The position numbers and the translations under genes are program-made. The notes under the pieces are model-generated. The model saw nothing but the letters and a program-made list of their open reading frames with translations, had not been told where the DNA came from and ran no database searches. DNA of 64,000 nucleotides from Erigeron canadensis (lineage: Eukaryota > Streptophyta > Magnoliopsida > Asterales > Asteraceae). Below, in pieces: positions 55,501-64,000 of this stretch; positions within the stretch are counted from its first letter, which is position 1; every line of letters begins with the position of its first letter. The stretch spans positions 14,694,001 through 14,758,000 of the forward strand of contig NC_057764.1 of NCBI RefSeq assembly GCF_010389155.1. The letters are read 5' to 3'.

Positions 55501-56418
55501 AAGTCCCTCAAACTGATCAGCTCGCTCTTCTTGAGGATTATCTTGAGCTTGATCATCACCAGCAGCAGCAGCAGCAATGGGTTCTTCATCTTCCCAACCT
55601 TGTCTAGGTGCAACATAGTTAGGATTGATCAAATGTCCGAACAATGGTGGATTATCAACATGTATCGGATGATCTCTTCCCGACAAGTGCTTCATACTCT
55701 CAACAAATGCCTTATAAGTAAGACGACCTAAATTGAACGTAGGACCGTCAAATGACAATTCAGCTGCAAAGTGACAAATGATGATCATCACAAATCTTGG
55801 AAACAGAAAGAATTTCTTGTTTGTACCAAATGACCTCAACTACTTCTCTAAATTATCAAAATTGTACTGAGAAAAGCTGTACGGCTTGTTCAGCACCAAG
55901 GCAACCATCTGAGATGCATTCTGAATATTCATTTGGTCATAGCCTGTACTCCGATGACTAATGGACCTCAACAAATAGTAAGCTAGCAACTTCCATTTGC
56001 CACGAAGATGATTCCTGAAGTATGGGTGAGTAATAGCACCAGTATACCCCATACGGCGTAGAGCACCGTCACAAAGTTCCTCTGAAAAGTCAGTCGGACC
56101 CTGCTCTATCTCGACATCACCTAAGTGTAATATCATCCGTAAGTCTCCAGCCGAGAACGAGAATGAACGTCCTCCAACAGTAGTGCGAATCTACATATGA
56201 TCACCCATCTGCACTGAACGGGCTAAGTTCCAAAATTCCCTAATGAGACTTATCACCAACGGAGGGTTCTCTGTTACTGCAAAATGTACACGAGAACGTG
56301 CAAGAAACTGTAGGACACCGTGAAATTCTAATGTGCACCCCGTCTGAGTAATACTAAGATCGAGTGCAGCATTGTGCTCCTTGACGAACACACGAGCATT
56401 ATTACCTTGTCCTGCCAT
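52513..56418 (-). pseudogene. Captured ORF of element A2: two-domain protein of unknown function
   Basis: Start taken as the ATG at 56418 (MAGQGNNARVF), just after an acceptor-like TTTGCTTTTGTGCAG. The N-terminal helical domain (56418-55550) has VTENPPLVISLIREFWNLAR, GALRRMGYTGAITH, KWKLLAYYLLRSISHR and KKFFLFPRFVMIIICHFA, with stops at about 56191 and 55838. A Glu/Pro/Ser/Thr-rich linker (55500-53893) contains KRRRRLP and a C-terminal Ser/Asp run. An acceptor-like TTTGTTTGAATTGCAG at 53658-53673 suggests an intron, and the C-terminal domain follows (53657-52513: FVNLQSNGLADFYWNRFRD, FHFEQQRIKCVKKVPAIRWD) with one stop at 53008. Domain order equals that of D. I recall abundant Asteraceae proteins with a similar N-terminal part, annotated only as hypothetical. 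No membrane segment or catalytic motif is visible. Confidence 0.65.
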
Positions 56419-57100
56419 ACCTGCACAAAAGCAAACAAAAACGACAAGAAAAACGAAAAAGTTAGAAATTAAAACCAAAAGTTAGGGTTTTTGGGCTTCT
56501 GCTTCGTGATGACGTCATCATGAGGTCAAAACCTCTTCGTGTGACATCAACACGAGTTTCAAACAAAACCCAGAAATACGAGGCAAAAATATCTCCATTC
56601 GATGAGTTAATTAGATAAAATCATCAACGTGGACTTGTTTATGGATCGTGGATGCCCAGAAAATAAAAAATCGAAACAAATTCGATGAACACGAAGTGGT
56701 TCGTGTTCTTGATGTTCTTCGTGTGAATAGTGACCGAATCATAGTATCTTCAATTAATCTTGATTATAAGTATGTTAACATGAACTTATTTTAGATTTAA
56801 GGTGTAGAAACATCAATTAATCCAATTTTAAGTTCAAATCATCAAAAATTGAATATGAAATTCTTGGTTCATCCTAGTTACTATTCACGCAAAGAGGATT
56901 CAAAATTTGGGCATTATAACAACATGAAATCGTTAATTCTTATAGTCAAAACATCAATAATCAATCATAGATCGTGAAAGTACCAACAAATCTAAGTAAC
57001 AAACACGAAAAGAGATGAATTCGATCGAAAATAGCAACGAATGAATAGTTCGCACGAGGGAAGCAAGTTCATGTGGTAATTTTAGGGTTTAAATTCGGAT
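56419..57100 (-). other. Region upstream of the A2 captured ORF
   Basis: No gene is supported. It carries TTCGTGATGACGTCATCATGA (palindromic around TGACGTCA, about 56504-56523), CTTCGTGTGACATCAACACG and several TTCGTG/CACGA motifs up to 57060, in the style of the family A leader. This suggests either a second leader-like segment or an intron in front of the ORF. The border with gypsy LTR F is approximate. Confidence 0.45.
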
Positions 57101-57876
57101 TAATGGTAATTAAGCCCTCTCAAGTGTATGTATGTATAGTTTGTTCATATGGTTGGATTATTGGATGTTGGATTGATGGATTTGCATTGTGATGGTTGCA
57201 TTGAGAAGTTTTGGTTGTCTGTTGAGACAAATGTGTTTATCCAGGTATAGATGTATACACTGGTGTTGGTCATCCGGGTTTATAGACGTATATTCTCCGA
57301 TGTTTTTGAGATGCCACATTGGTCATGGTGATGACATGTGAGTATCGTTGCATAGATGGCTTGATGGCCATACATATCTTTCGCATCATGACATTGACAT
57401 TGCATTGGTTTCCTTATCGGGTTGTGATATTGTGATGCATTGGTTGGATGGCGTGTAAGACTTCTTGTATGCAATGATTATTCTTGTTTCTGTGATATGT
57501 GGTTATTGTCGGTGGTTCCTTTTGGGCCACCACTACGAACTCGCCAACCTCGTGTTGACTTGTTAGTACACTTTTCAGGTAATCAAGTGGTTCAAGGACG
57601 TGATGCATGACCGTGACTAGCTTTTGGGATTTGGGCATGGACTTATATGGATCAAGGATTCATTTGCCCATTTTTGACTAATGCTTAGGATTGATAGCCA
57701 TCTTTTGAATATTCTTTTGTAAACTTTGATAGTCATTTGCTCCTTGTGCATTGTATGAATATTTGACTAGCTATGAATTCACCGAATTCATTATTTTCAT
57801 TTAGTTGCCTAAGATAATCCCTCCTTGTGCTATGTGATTTCCGTAATATTTCGAGCCCTAGCTCGCGGTGTTACAC
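57101..57876 (+). repeat. Gypsy LTR fragment F (3' part)
   Basis: Contains TACGAACTCGCCAACCTCGT followed by GTTGAC and ACTTTTCAGGTA, as in LTR E, and ends GCTCGCGGTGTTACA. Its 5' part is missing. The following bases continue the pol sequence of A2 (cttcc...). Confidence 0.6.
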
Positions 57877-58411
57877 TTCCATTCCAAACCGTTTCATGGG
57901 AACGCCTTCAACCAAACCATGTTTGACAATGTCATTCATCTTTCGGAAATTAATAAGTCCCATTCTTCTATGCCCTAACAAAGATTCAGATTCGTTTGCT
58001 TTCGTTAACAAGCAAACAGACTCCTAAGGATCATCAACACCTAACACAAGGCCATAGATGTCTCTCTTCCTAGGAGCCTTTTAGCAGGATCCAGTCATCA
58101 GGAATAACATATCCCGGCTTCAATATAAGTGCTTCTTTCTCAGTAAAATGGACATTGTTTCCCTTGTCACAAATCTGAGAAACACTTAATAAATTATGTG
58201 CTAACTGTTCCACATAATTGACTTTCTCCAGCATAATCTTCCCATTGACAACATCACATTGGCCCGAGATGTTGCCACCCTTGGGACCTACAAAACTAAC
58301 ATACGAACCATTTACATCTTCATAATTGGACAAAACATTCTTGTCCCCTGTCATGTGCCGAGAGCATCCACTGTCAACATACCAAAGACTTATAGGCTTC
58401 CTTGGTTCTCC
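57877..58411 (-). pseudogene. Protease and GAG-pre-integrase of A2 (truncated)
   Basis: Protease LWYVDSGCSRHMTGDKNVLS is near 58390-58330, followed by NYVEQLAHNLLSVSQICDKG and KPGYVIPDDWIL. A frameshift near 58080 leads to the pre-integrase part (HRRMGLINFRKMNDIVKHGL, to about 57890), which is cut by LTR fragment F after the codons for KRFGME. It is nearly identical to A1 in this segment. The integrase, RT and RNase H that should follow are not in A2. Confidence 0.88.
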
Positions 58412-58452
58412 CTGCACATCAGACAATAAGATGGTTAGTTTCTGAAGGGAAC
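58412..58452 (-). other. Splice-like gag/pol junction of A2 (41 nt)
   Basis: Minus strand TGG|GTTCCC ... TGTGCAG|GG, same length and layout as A1 at 28692-28732 but with the better acceptor TGCAG. Confidence 0.5.
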
Positions 58453-59959
58453 CCAAACCTTTTGAGGTTTAGGTTTTCCGAATTCATCTCTAATGATCAA
58501 TTCGGTCCAATATGCATCGCTCTGTAATGGAGCTTTGGATGAAGATGGTGTCATTGACTGTTTCCTAGGTGAAGTGAAACGAGTCTTAGGAGGTGAATTC
58601 CTTGGTGAGTGAGTACCAAATCTAGGTTGACTCCCTAATCGATCATAGAATTTAGACGAACTATTAATTCTGGAAGGAGGAGATCGATTTTGTTGAGCCA
58701 TCTTTCTAGGTGAATAACTCCTTTGAGGTGTATGAGAATGACTCGGACTTAAACTACTAGAAGTAGTATTCAGTGAAGGTCCCTGTCGTTTTGGTGTCTT
58801 TGATCTATTGAAATTAATCCTTTGATTTGTAATAGTAGACTCACCATATTTTTAAGTAACTTAACATAATTATGTGCATCTTTATTATCAGGATGTCCTT
58901 TTGCATACCTCTCATAATAATCTCTTTTATATGCACTCATAAATTGTGGTGAAGCTACTTGTTCAACTAATTTACCCTTCCCTTTAGTATTAGGAATATC
59001 ACCAACATCCTTTGACTTGACTTGACTGTCATTCTTAGGATTCTTGACCTTCCTATTTGGACATTCAATAGCTATATGACCTTTCTCACGACAAGTATAA
59101 CACTTATTTGCTTGTTGTTTTCTAGATTGACCATATTCTAATTCAGGGATTGGTATACCATACTCCTTCATTTCATTTATGGTATCAAGCGTCTGTATTG
59201 CTTCTTCCATAGTTCTTGCTGGTTTAAAAGGAGCATAATGTCTATCCTTATATGGAATTTGTTCAGCTAACCATTCTTTTTTATTTTCCACACACCAAAC
59301 TTTATCAATTTTTGATTTAGGTTCAATCTTACTTATAGATACTTCTTTATCATAGAAAAATGTATCACAGTCTTTCAATGTGTAGTATACTACTTCATCT
59401 GGATTAAAATCTAATTTCGTTTGTTGGTGATCTCTTTGTAGAAGTAAATCAGAATCTTTAATCACGTTACTTTCCTTCTTAAGAATAACATTTTCAGTAG
59501 TTAAACTAGTTAAATTTTCTTTCAATTTTACTACCTCAAGTTTCAAATCTGACACCATTTTACAAACGTCAACTATAGAAAACAAAGAACAAGATACCTT
59601 CTGATCTGCAGCCTTGCAATCTGCCATGTATGCAACAAAGTCTTCAGTTGTCATTCCTTCAGGTATCACGAAGTTCTTCATTTGTTCTTCAATGCTCTTC
59701 ATAGAAATGTCATCAGCAGGACTCGATGACTCTTCCTTTTCTTCAGATGCTTTAACTGCTGTCATAGGTTCATTCTCAGATCTTACAGTCTCAGCAACAT
59801 TATGTACATTTTGCTTAACTATCTCAGATGCAATTTCTTCACTTGAGTATATAACATAATCAATTGTTGCGGCTACCTCATCATATAATTTTACCATGTA
59901 GGCATGATTCGAGGTATCATCAGATTGTGTATCCTATTGATAAGTACCATCCGGATTCT
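58453..59959 (-). pseudogene. Post-gag region of A2 with second zinc knuckle
   Basis: Opens in the duplicated segment shared with 61021-61086, with an in-frame TAG at about 59935-59937 at a Trp position. An acidic segment follows with KSIEEQMKNFVIPEGMTTED, then a coiled-coil (LEVVKLKENLTSLTTENVIL), VVYYTLKDCDTFFYDKEV and the CCHC knuckle CYTCREKGHIAIECP (about 59050-59105). A Lys-rich part follows, then a frame break near 58800 and the Ser/Pro-rich tail ending QKVW at 58453. The first zinc knuckle of the same gag lies at 61240-61300, so the complete protein would have two. The stretch between 59500 and 58800 differs strongly from A1, which has another coiled-coil and a different Cys/His cluster there. 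Confidence 0.85.
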
Positions 59960-61020
59960 TATAACAACCGTCACCTGAGCATTCGTCTGACTGTACTTTT
60001 CTGTTCGAATAAGGTTAGTAACTGTCAAACATAAGCCTAAAGACGTGAGTTTTTACGGATTAAAGTATGATTAAGACATGTCATTTTATTGTATACTAGT
60101 GTTTTAGACTTTTTAAGACTTGGTGCGAATGTTTGAGGAAGACTAGCTGTTTACTAGAAATGCCTAAATAAAGACTTAAAATACTTTCGTGAGTCAAATA
60201 TGGTCATGTGACTAGTCGTTGGGTTCGTATTTCAAAAATATGTCATAAAATATGGTCAAATCTTTTCTATGACATTCGGTGATCGTCCGGTAAGCAAAAA
60301 GGACTAAAACTGTCAGGCGTTCCATTAGTCTGACGGACCTCCCCTCCCTTGGCTCTCCCTATAAATAGAAGACCAAGCCTTATGCCTTTTCTTCTTTGTT
60401 TGGTCGTTCATAAACACACATACACAAGGTTTTCTTTCAAAAAAATTCTAGCAAGGTTTTCTATTGATTTTCGGTTCCAAACGCGTATAAATCAATCAAG
60501 ACTTCAATCTTCGATCAAGAAACAAGTGAATATTATCATTTTCTTCATCAAAAACTTGTGTAAGTTCTGTTCTTAGCCTATTCAATTTGTTTTTTTTATA
60601 TGTATATATATGTTTGATTTTCGGTTCTTATCAAAAGCTTAGCGAATCATGTCTTTGATTATTGTTTGTGCATCTTTCGGTTACATTTGTGTGTAAGAAC
60701 TGAAATTGAACCTTGATTAAGGTTTGATTTGACTTGTTATTCACTTATGTAATCGGTTTTGTGCAACTACAAATTGAAGATATCCTTTACTTGGCTAAAA
60801 GACTAAAAAACTAGTCGATTTCATATCCTAGATCAAGATTTGTGCAATTGTCAATCACATTATGTATGAAATCGGTCAAACATCACCCTTTTTGTACTGA
60901 GTTGTGTAACTTTTGTGCATCCAATATCCATGGGTATGAATTGGCTAGCCATAATCTACGTCGTTTTAACAAAAATCGCATCGAAATCGTCGTTTTTGCT
61001 CAAAATGCGTCCAAATCCGA
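59960..61020 (+). repeat. Gypsy LTR fragment G (5' part) inserted in A2 gag
   Basis: Starts TATAACAACCGTCACC, one base from the TGTAACAACCGTC start of the Tekay LTR. A TATAAATA box lies at 60360-60367, followed by a transcript-start-like TCTTCTTTGTTTGGTC region and several ACACACATACACA runs. The LTR 3' end is absent; the sequence breaks at 61020. It is flanked by a 66-bp direct duplication of A2 gag (59894-59959 and 61021-61086). Confidence 0.65.
60360..60367 (+). promoter_or_regulatory. TATA box in LTR fragment G
   Basis: TATAAATA preceded by a C-rich stretch (CTCCCCTCCCTTGGCTCTCCC) typical of plant core promoters. It lies about 400 bp from the LTR start. Confidence 0.6.
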
Positions 61021-62462
61021 CCATGTAGGCATGATTCGAGGTATCATCGGATTGTTAATCCCATTGATAAGTACCATCCGGATTCTGAACAACAACAACC
61101 TTTGACTCCGAAAATGGTGACGAAACTGACTGTTGTGGAGTAGCAGGATATGTAATCATTGCTTTAGTTTTCTGATTACTTGGAGTAATACCGCCTTGAT
61201 TGTAATTTTGACGACCAACAACAGTATTATCAATCCTCTTAGGTCGCTGACACTCTCTTGCAAAGTGACCAAATCCATCGCAGTTATAACATTTCACCTT
61301 GGATTTGTCAAAGCCTTTAGTGCCATTACCTATAGGTCTCCCAGTACTCTTAGTGAATCTTCTGACCTTAATACTGATCATAGCTAGCTGCCATTGTAGA
61401 TCCATTTCTTCCAAAATCATCAGGATCTATCTGATTGTAATCCTCATCAATTACTGCAGGATCAGTAATCTTTCCTTCGATAAACGCTTCATGAGCATTA
61501 CAAACGGCTGAGTAAACACTCATTCTACCTTCTGCAGAACTCATACTCATTGTCATAGAGTGAAAAGATTGTACATTGCTCTTGACATTCATATTTGCAT
61601 TGTCATAAGCAACATATCCAACAATACCTTCAGCATCTACTATTGGTGTAGCTTCTGCACCACTTAGAAATGCATTGTTCCCCGAGCTACAACTTGCTAA
61701 ATGAACAGACTTAGCATGATACAATGATGGATCTTGAGTGAAATCCGAGTGAGTATCTTTAATTCTTCTCTTCATGTCTCTGTTCTTTAGCTTGGAAACT
61801 ACCTTTTCAAAGTCCCATGTACTGTATTCCTGATCATCTTGAAGTTGATGAACATAATCAATCCATGTCTTAGGCAGTGAGTCCAAAAACTTATCGACTA
61901 GCTCAGTTTGAGGATAAACAACCTCAAAATATGACAACTGAGTAGTCAAATGACTGAATCGAATAATAATCTCGTCAAGAGATTCTCCTTTCAGTCCATT
62001 GAAAGCTTCATACTGGCGCTTCAGAAGTTTAATACGATTCTTCTTCAAGGTTACATCGCCCTCACAATATCTTTCAAGAGCGTCCCATAAATCCTTTGAA
62101 GTAGTGTATTTTTTGAACAAGTGTACACTATCTTGAGGTAACGCCATAGTAAGAGTGGACAAGGTCTTTCCCTCAATTGCATACCTTTTTCGTTCTTCAA
62201 TTGGCATATCAGCATAAGTATACCTACCGATCACTCCACTCTTCTCATACGAAGGCCAATCAAAACCTTGAGTTATCACAAGCCACATGTCCATGTTAGT
62301 GAGACGAATGTAGTCTTCAAAACATCTCTTCCACATCCAATAGTTTTCCATACGGAACAACTTTGGAGGTGTGTTTCCACGACCAACCTCATGATCGTGC
62401 ATGATCATCTGGCTAATAAGTAAGGCATTTAGTGAATTTGCAACAGTTGGAATAGTAGTCAT
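61021..62462 (-). pseudogene. Gag of element A2
   Basis: Start ATG at 62462 (MTTIPTVANS). The UBN2-type capsid domain is uninterrupted here (PPKLFRMENYWMWKRCFEDY, KDLWDALERYCEGDV, LSYFEVVYPQTELVDKF, DYVHQLQDDQEYSTWDFEKV). A Ser/Asn/Ala-rich segment follows, and near 61370 the frame shifts so that [20 protein letters not shown] (first CCHC zinc knuckle, 61240-61300) is read in the next frame. The sequence ends with YQWD and the same TAA stop as A1 (61055-61057), then runs into LTR G at 61020. This copy shows what A1 gag looked like before the insertion of C, and it allowed the size of the A1 deletion (about 22 bp) to be read. Confidence 0.9.
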
Positions 62463-62833
62463 TTCGAATCTTTTGAAATCAAATCAAACAAAATAACACT
62501 TAGTTCGTGTGGCACGAGATACACGTGGCATGAAGCTGTGTGACTTACACGAAGTACACGTCGCACGAAGTACACGCGTCACGACCTAAGTCATGAAGGG
62601 TAGTTCGTGTTGACGTGGCACGAAGTAAAACGAAGTCACACGAGTCACACGTGACACGAAGTCCACGAAGTGACAATGATGTAAGCACTAAGCAAAAACC
62701 TACTTCGTGTTGACATAAGCACGAAGTGTCACACGAAGCAGAGCACGAAAATGCAAATTAACACGAATTTCGAACGAATTTGCAATCAATAGCCAATAAA
62801 ACGATCTTAAACCTTCTGGTAATCAACCTTAGG
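62463..62833 (-). repeat. Leader of A2 with CACGAAGT repeats
   Basis: Plus-strand units such as GTGGCACGAAGT, GAAGTACACG and TTCGTGTTGACGTGGCACGA recur from 62500 to 62760. Compared with A1 (48290-48540) the number and order of units differ, so the array is expanding and contracting. Confidence 0.75.
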
Positions 62834-62847
62834 GCTCTGATACCACT
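62834..62847 (-). other. Primer-binding site of element A2
   Basis: Minus-strand AGTGGTATCAGAGC immediately after LTR end ACCTTACA. It is identical to A1. Confidence 0.92.
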
Positions 62848-63528
62848 TGTAAGGTACCCTATTGTTGCGTGGATCGTAATAAGACGTGATTCGTTATGTC
62901 AAGAGTGCGGAATCCTTTTGAGATAACTAGATTGCTATTGCCTTTTGCTGATTAATGAGTAATTAATCAACCCAAGGAGATGTACAAGGCTTGTGGTTCG
63001 TGTAGGAGGTCACACGAAGGAACAATTAACCTTAGTTCGTAATTTCGTCAATATCTTCTAAGATTTACCAAACGATTAACCTAATTCCGTATATTAGGTC
63101 CTGTATTTATACTAGTTGTGTATTGGATCGTGTGGGCTTAGGCCTAAATCGAAGATTAGGCCCGAAACAATAAACCAATCGACTTGCCTCGTGCTGACAT
63201 CAGCACGAGGTTGTTCCTTCATACTGATGACGTCAGCACGAGGGACGACCCTTTGGCTCTTTGTTTAGCTTTGTTTGGCTCGTACATGACATCCAATCAT
63301 CGTTTAAGTGTTCTACGACACTTATAAACCTTGATTATATGTTCTTGTACCTGTAAAACAATATATAATCCACAAACACAAAACACAAATAGATATAATT
63401 TTTAAAGTTCAACTGTAATCATTAAATATCAACACAAGTTATTATTTAAATGATTACAAACATAGTTTCTAAAACACAAACGATAATCAAATCTATGTTG
63501 CGATTGTCACAACGAATCTGCATCTACA
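62848..63528 (-). repeat. 5' LTR of element A2
   Basis: 681 bp, TGTAGATGCAG...GGTACCTTACA in minus sense, with TATAAATA (minus) at about 63104-63111 and the TGACATCA/TGACGTCA palindromes at 63187-63240. It shares with the 3' LTR, but not with A1, the segment TTGGATCGTGTGGGCTTAGG. Confidence 0.9.
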
Positions 63529-64000
63529 TAAGGAAGATTCTCAAAGAATTAAAGAAAAGATGATTAATAGTTTAAGAATTATCCTTGAAAAGATTTGTTT
63601 TAAATCAAAAAGATTTGATACTGAGATATCAAATGATTTTGACTTAATCTGAAAATGCTTGACGGTGAATTATAGACCTTAAAGTGACCTAGGTTAATTA
63701 TAGATTGTTAAGCTGATTCATTTATTTTATCATGGTGAATTATTCATTTCTTCATATTGTATGTTATTACTTTGAGAAGATATGATGATTGTTTGTTGAG
63801 ATGTGCAGTACAGCAAACAGATGTTTGATTTTGTAGGTTGTCAAGCAAGTTCTCAGCATGGAAGCAAGAAAGACGAATACACAGAGCTGTATAGGTCATA
63901 ACAAAGAGAAATACTAGTATGATGAGACAATCATAGAAGTATTTCTAATTGTATGTTGATCAACCATAGGTAAAACCCTTATGGTTTGTGATTTTATCCT
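63529..64000 (+). other. Probable continuation of remnant A4
   Basis: Begins taagg (target duplication), then AAGATTCTCAAAGAATTA and TTATCCTTGAAAAGATTTG, which align with the two 80-bp tandem units at 51610-51775. After about 63610 no further similarity to anything in the window was found and no gene is supported. Confidence 0.45.

Larger units (their letters stand above)
51781..63528 (-). mobile_element. Copia element A2 with captured ORF and gypsy LTR fragments
   Basis: Two LTRs in the same orientation, at 51781-52451 and 62848-63528, are much more like each other than like the A1 LTR. They are flanked by gaagg (51776-51780) and taagg (63529-63533), four of five bases equal. Minus-strand order is 5' LTR, primer-binding site, repeat leader, gag, gypsy LTR piece G (59960-61020), post-gag with second zinc knuckle, protease and GAG-pre-integrase, gypsy LTR piece F (57101-57876), captured ORF (52513-56418), PPT and 3' LTR. 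Integrase, RT and RNase H are absent. Whether they were lost with the insertion of F or never present cannot be decided. Confidence 0.75.

Overview
This is plant nuclear heterochromatin, most likely from a eudicot and plausibly a member of the Asteraceae; that placement rests on recognising retrotransposon lineages, not on a host gene. The window is AT-rich and consists almost entirely of LTR retrotransposons nested in one another. I found no intact host gene, no tRNA or rRNA gene and no CRISPR array. Almost every coding region is broken by stops or frameshifts.

Layout. (1) 1-3890, minus strand: remnant of an Athila-type Ty3/gypsy element (integrase 2738-3890, then a spacer, then an env-position ORF 330-1674). 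(2) 3891-7907, minus: 3' half of a Tekay/Del-type gypsy element (3' LTR 3891-6831, polypurine tract, integrase with chromodomain), inserted into the Athila integrase. (3) 7901-8442: ten consecutive hairpins, joined to an LTR of copia family A (8446-9085, plus). (4) A plus-strand gypsy LTR ('E', about 9421-9856 and 21330-21552) split by copia element D (9857-21324, minus, TSD gagtt). D has a truncated gag, no pol, and a large captured ORF. (5) 21732-24127, plus: a decayed fragment of a related captured ORF. (6) 24128-49270, minus: element A1, with gag, pol and 5' LTR but no 3' LTR. Its gag is interrupted by copia element C (31482-47763, minus, 3' half deleted), and the 5' LTR of C is interrupted by complete copia element B (35949-47679, plus, TSD tgact, two 323-bp LTRs). 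(7) 49271-51780 and probably 63529-64000, plus: remnant A4, the target of element A2 (51781-63528, minus, TSD gaagg/taagg). A2 has gag, protease, a captured ORF and both LTRs, but also two pieces of gypsy LTR (F, G).

The elements do not form a pathway, but they share features that ordinary copia or gypsy annotation does not explain. First, elements D and A2 belong to different copia families yet both carry, just before the 3' LTR where env-like genes sit, versions of one large two-domain protein of unknown function; a third copy is at 21.7-24.1 kb. All three, and the Athila ORF, are preceded by a splice-acceptor-like sequence. Second, self-complementary motifs built on AAGATCGTC are arrayed in the leader of B, in the leader and middle of D, and as half-sites in the Tekay LTR. 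In all three a second, sense-oriented motif (GGGTAACTRATC...GATTGGTTTTGCTCA) accompanies them. Third, families A, B and C share an unusual gag/pol junction in which 32, 35 or 41 nt (always 2 modulo 3) lie between TGG|GT and AG|G. Fourth, family A LTRs and leaders are packed with ACGT-core palindromes.

Element names A1-A4, B, C, D, E, F and G are local labels used only here. Boundaries given to the base were read from TG...CA ends, primer-binding sites, polypurine tracts and target-site duplications; boundaries described as approximate are not supported by such signals.
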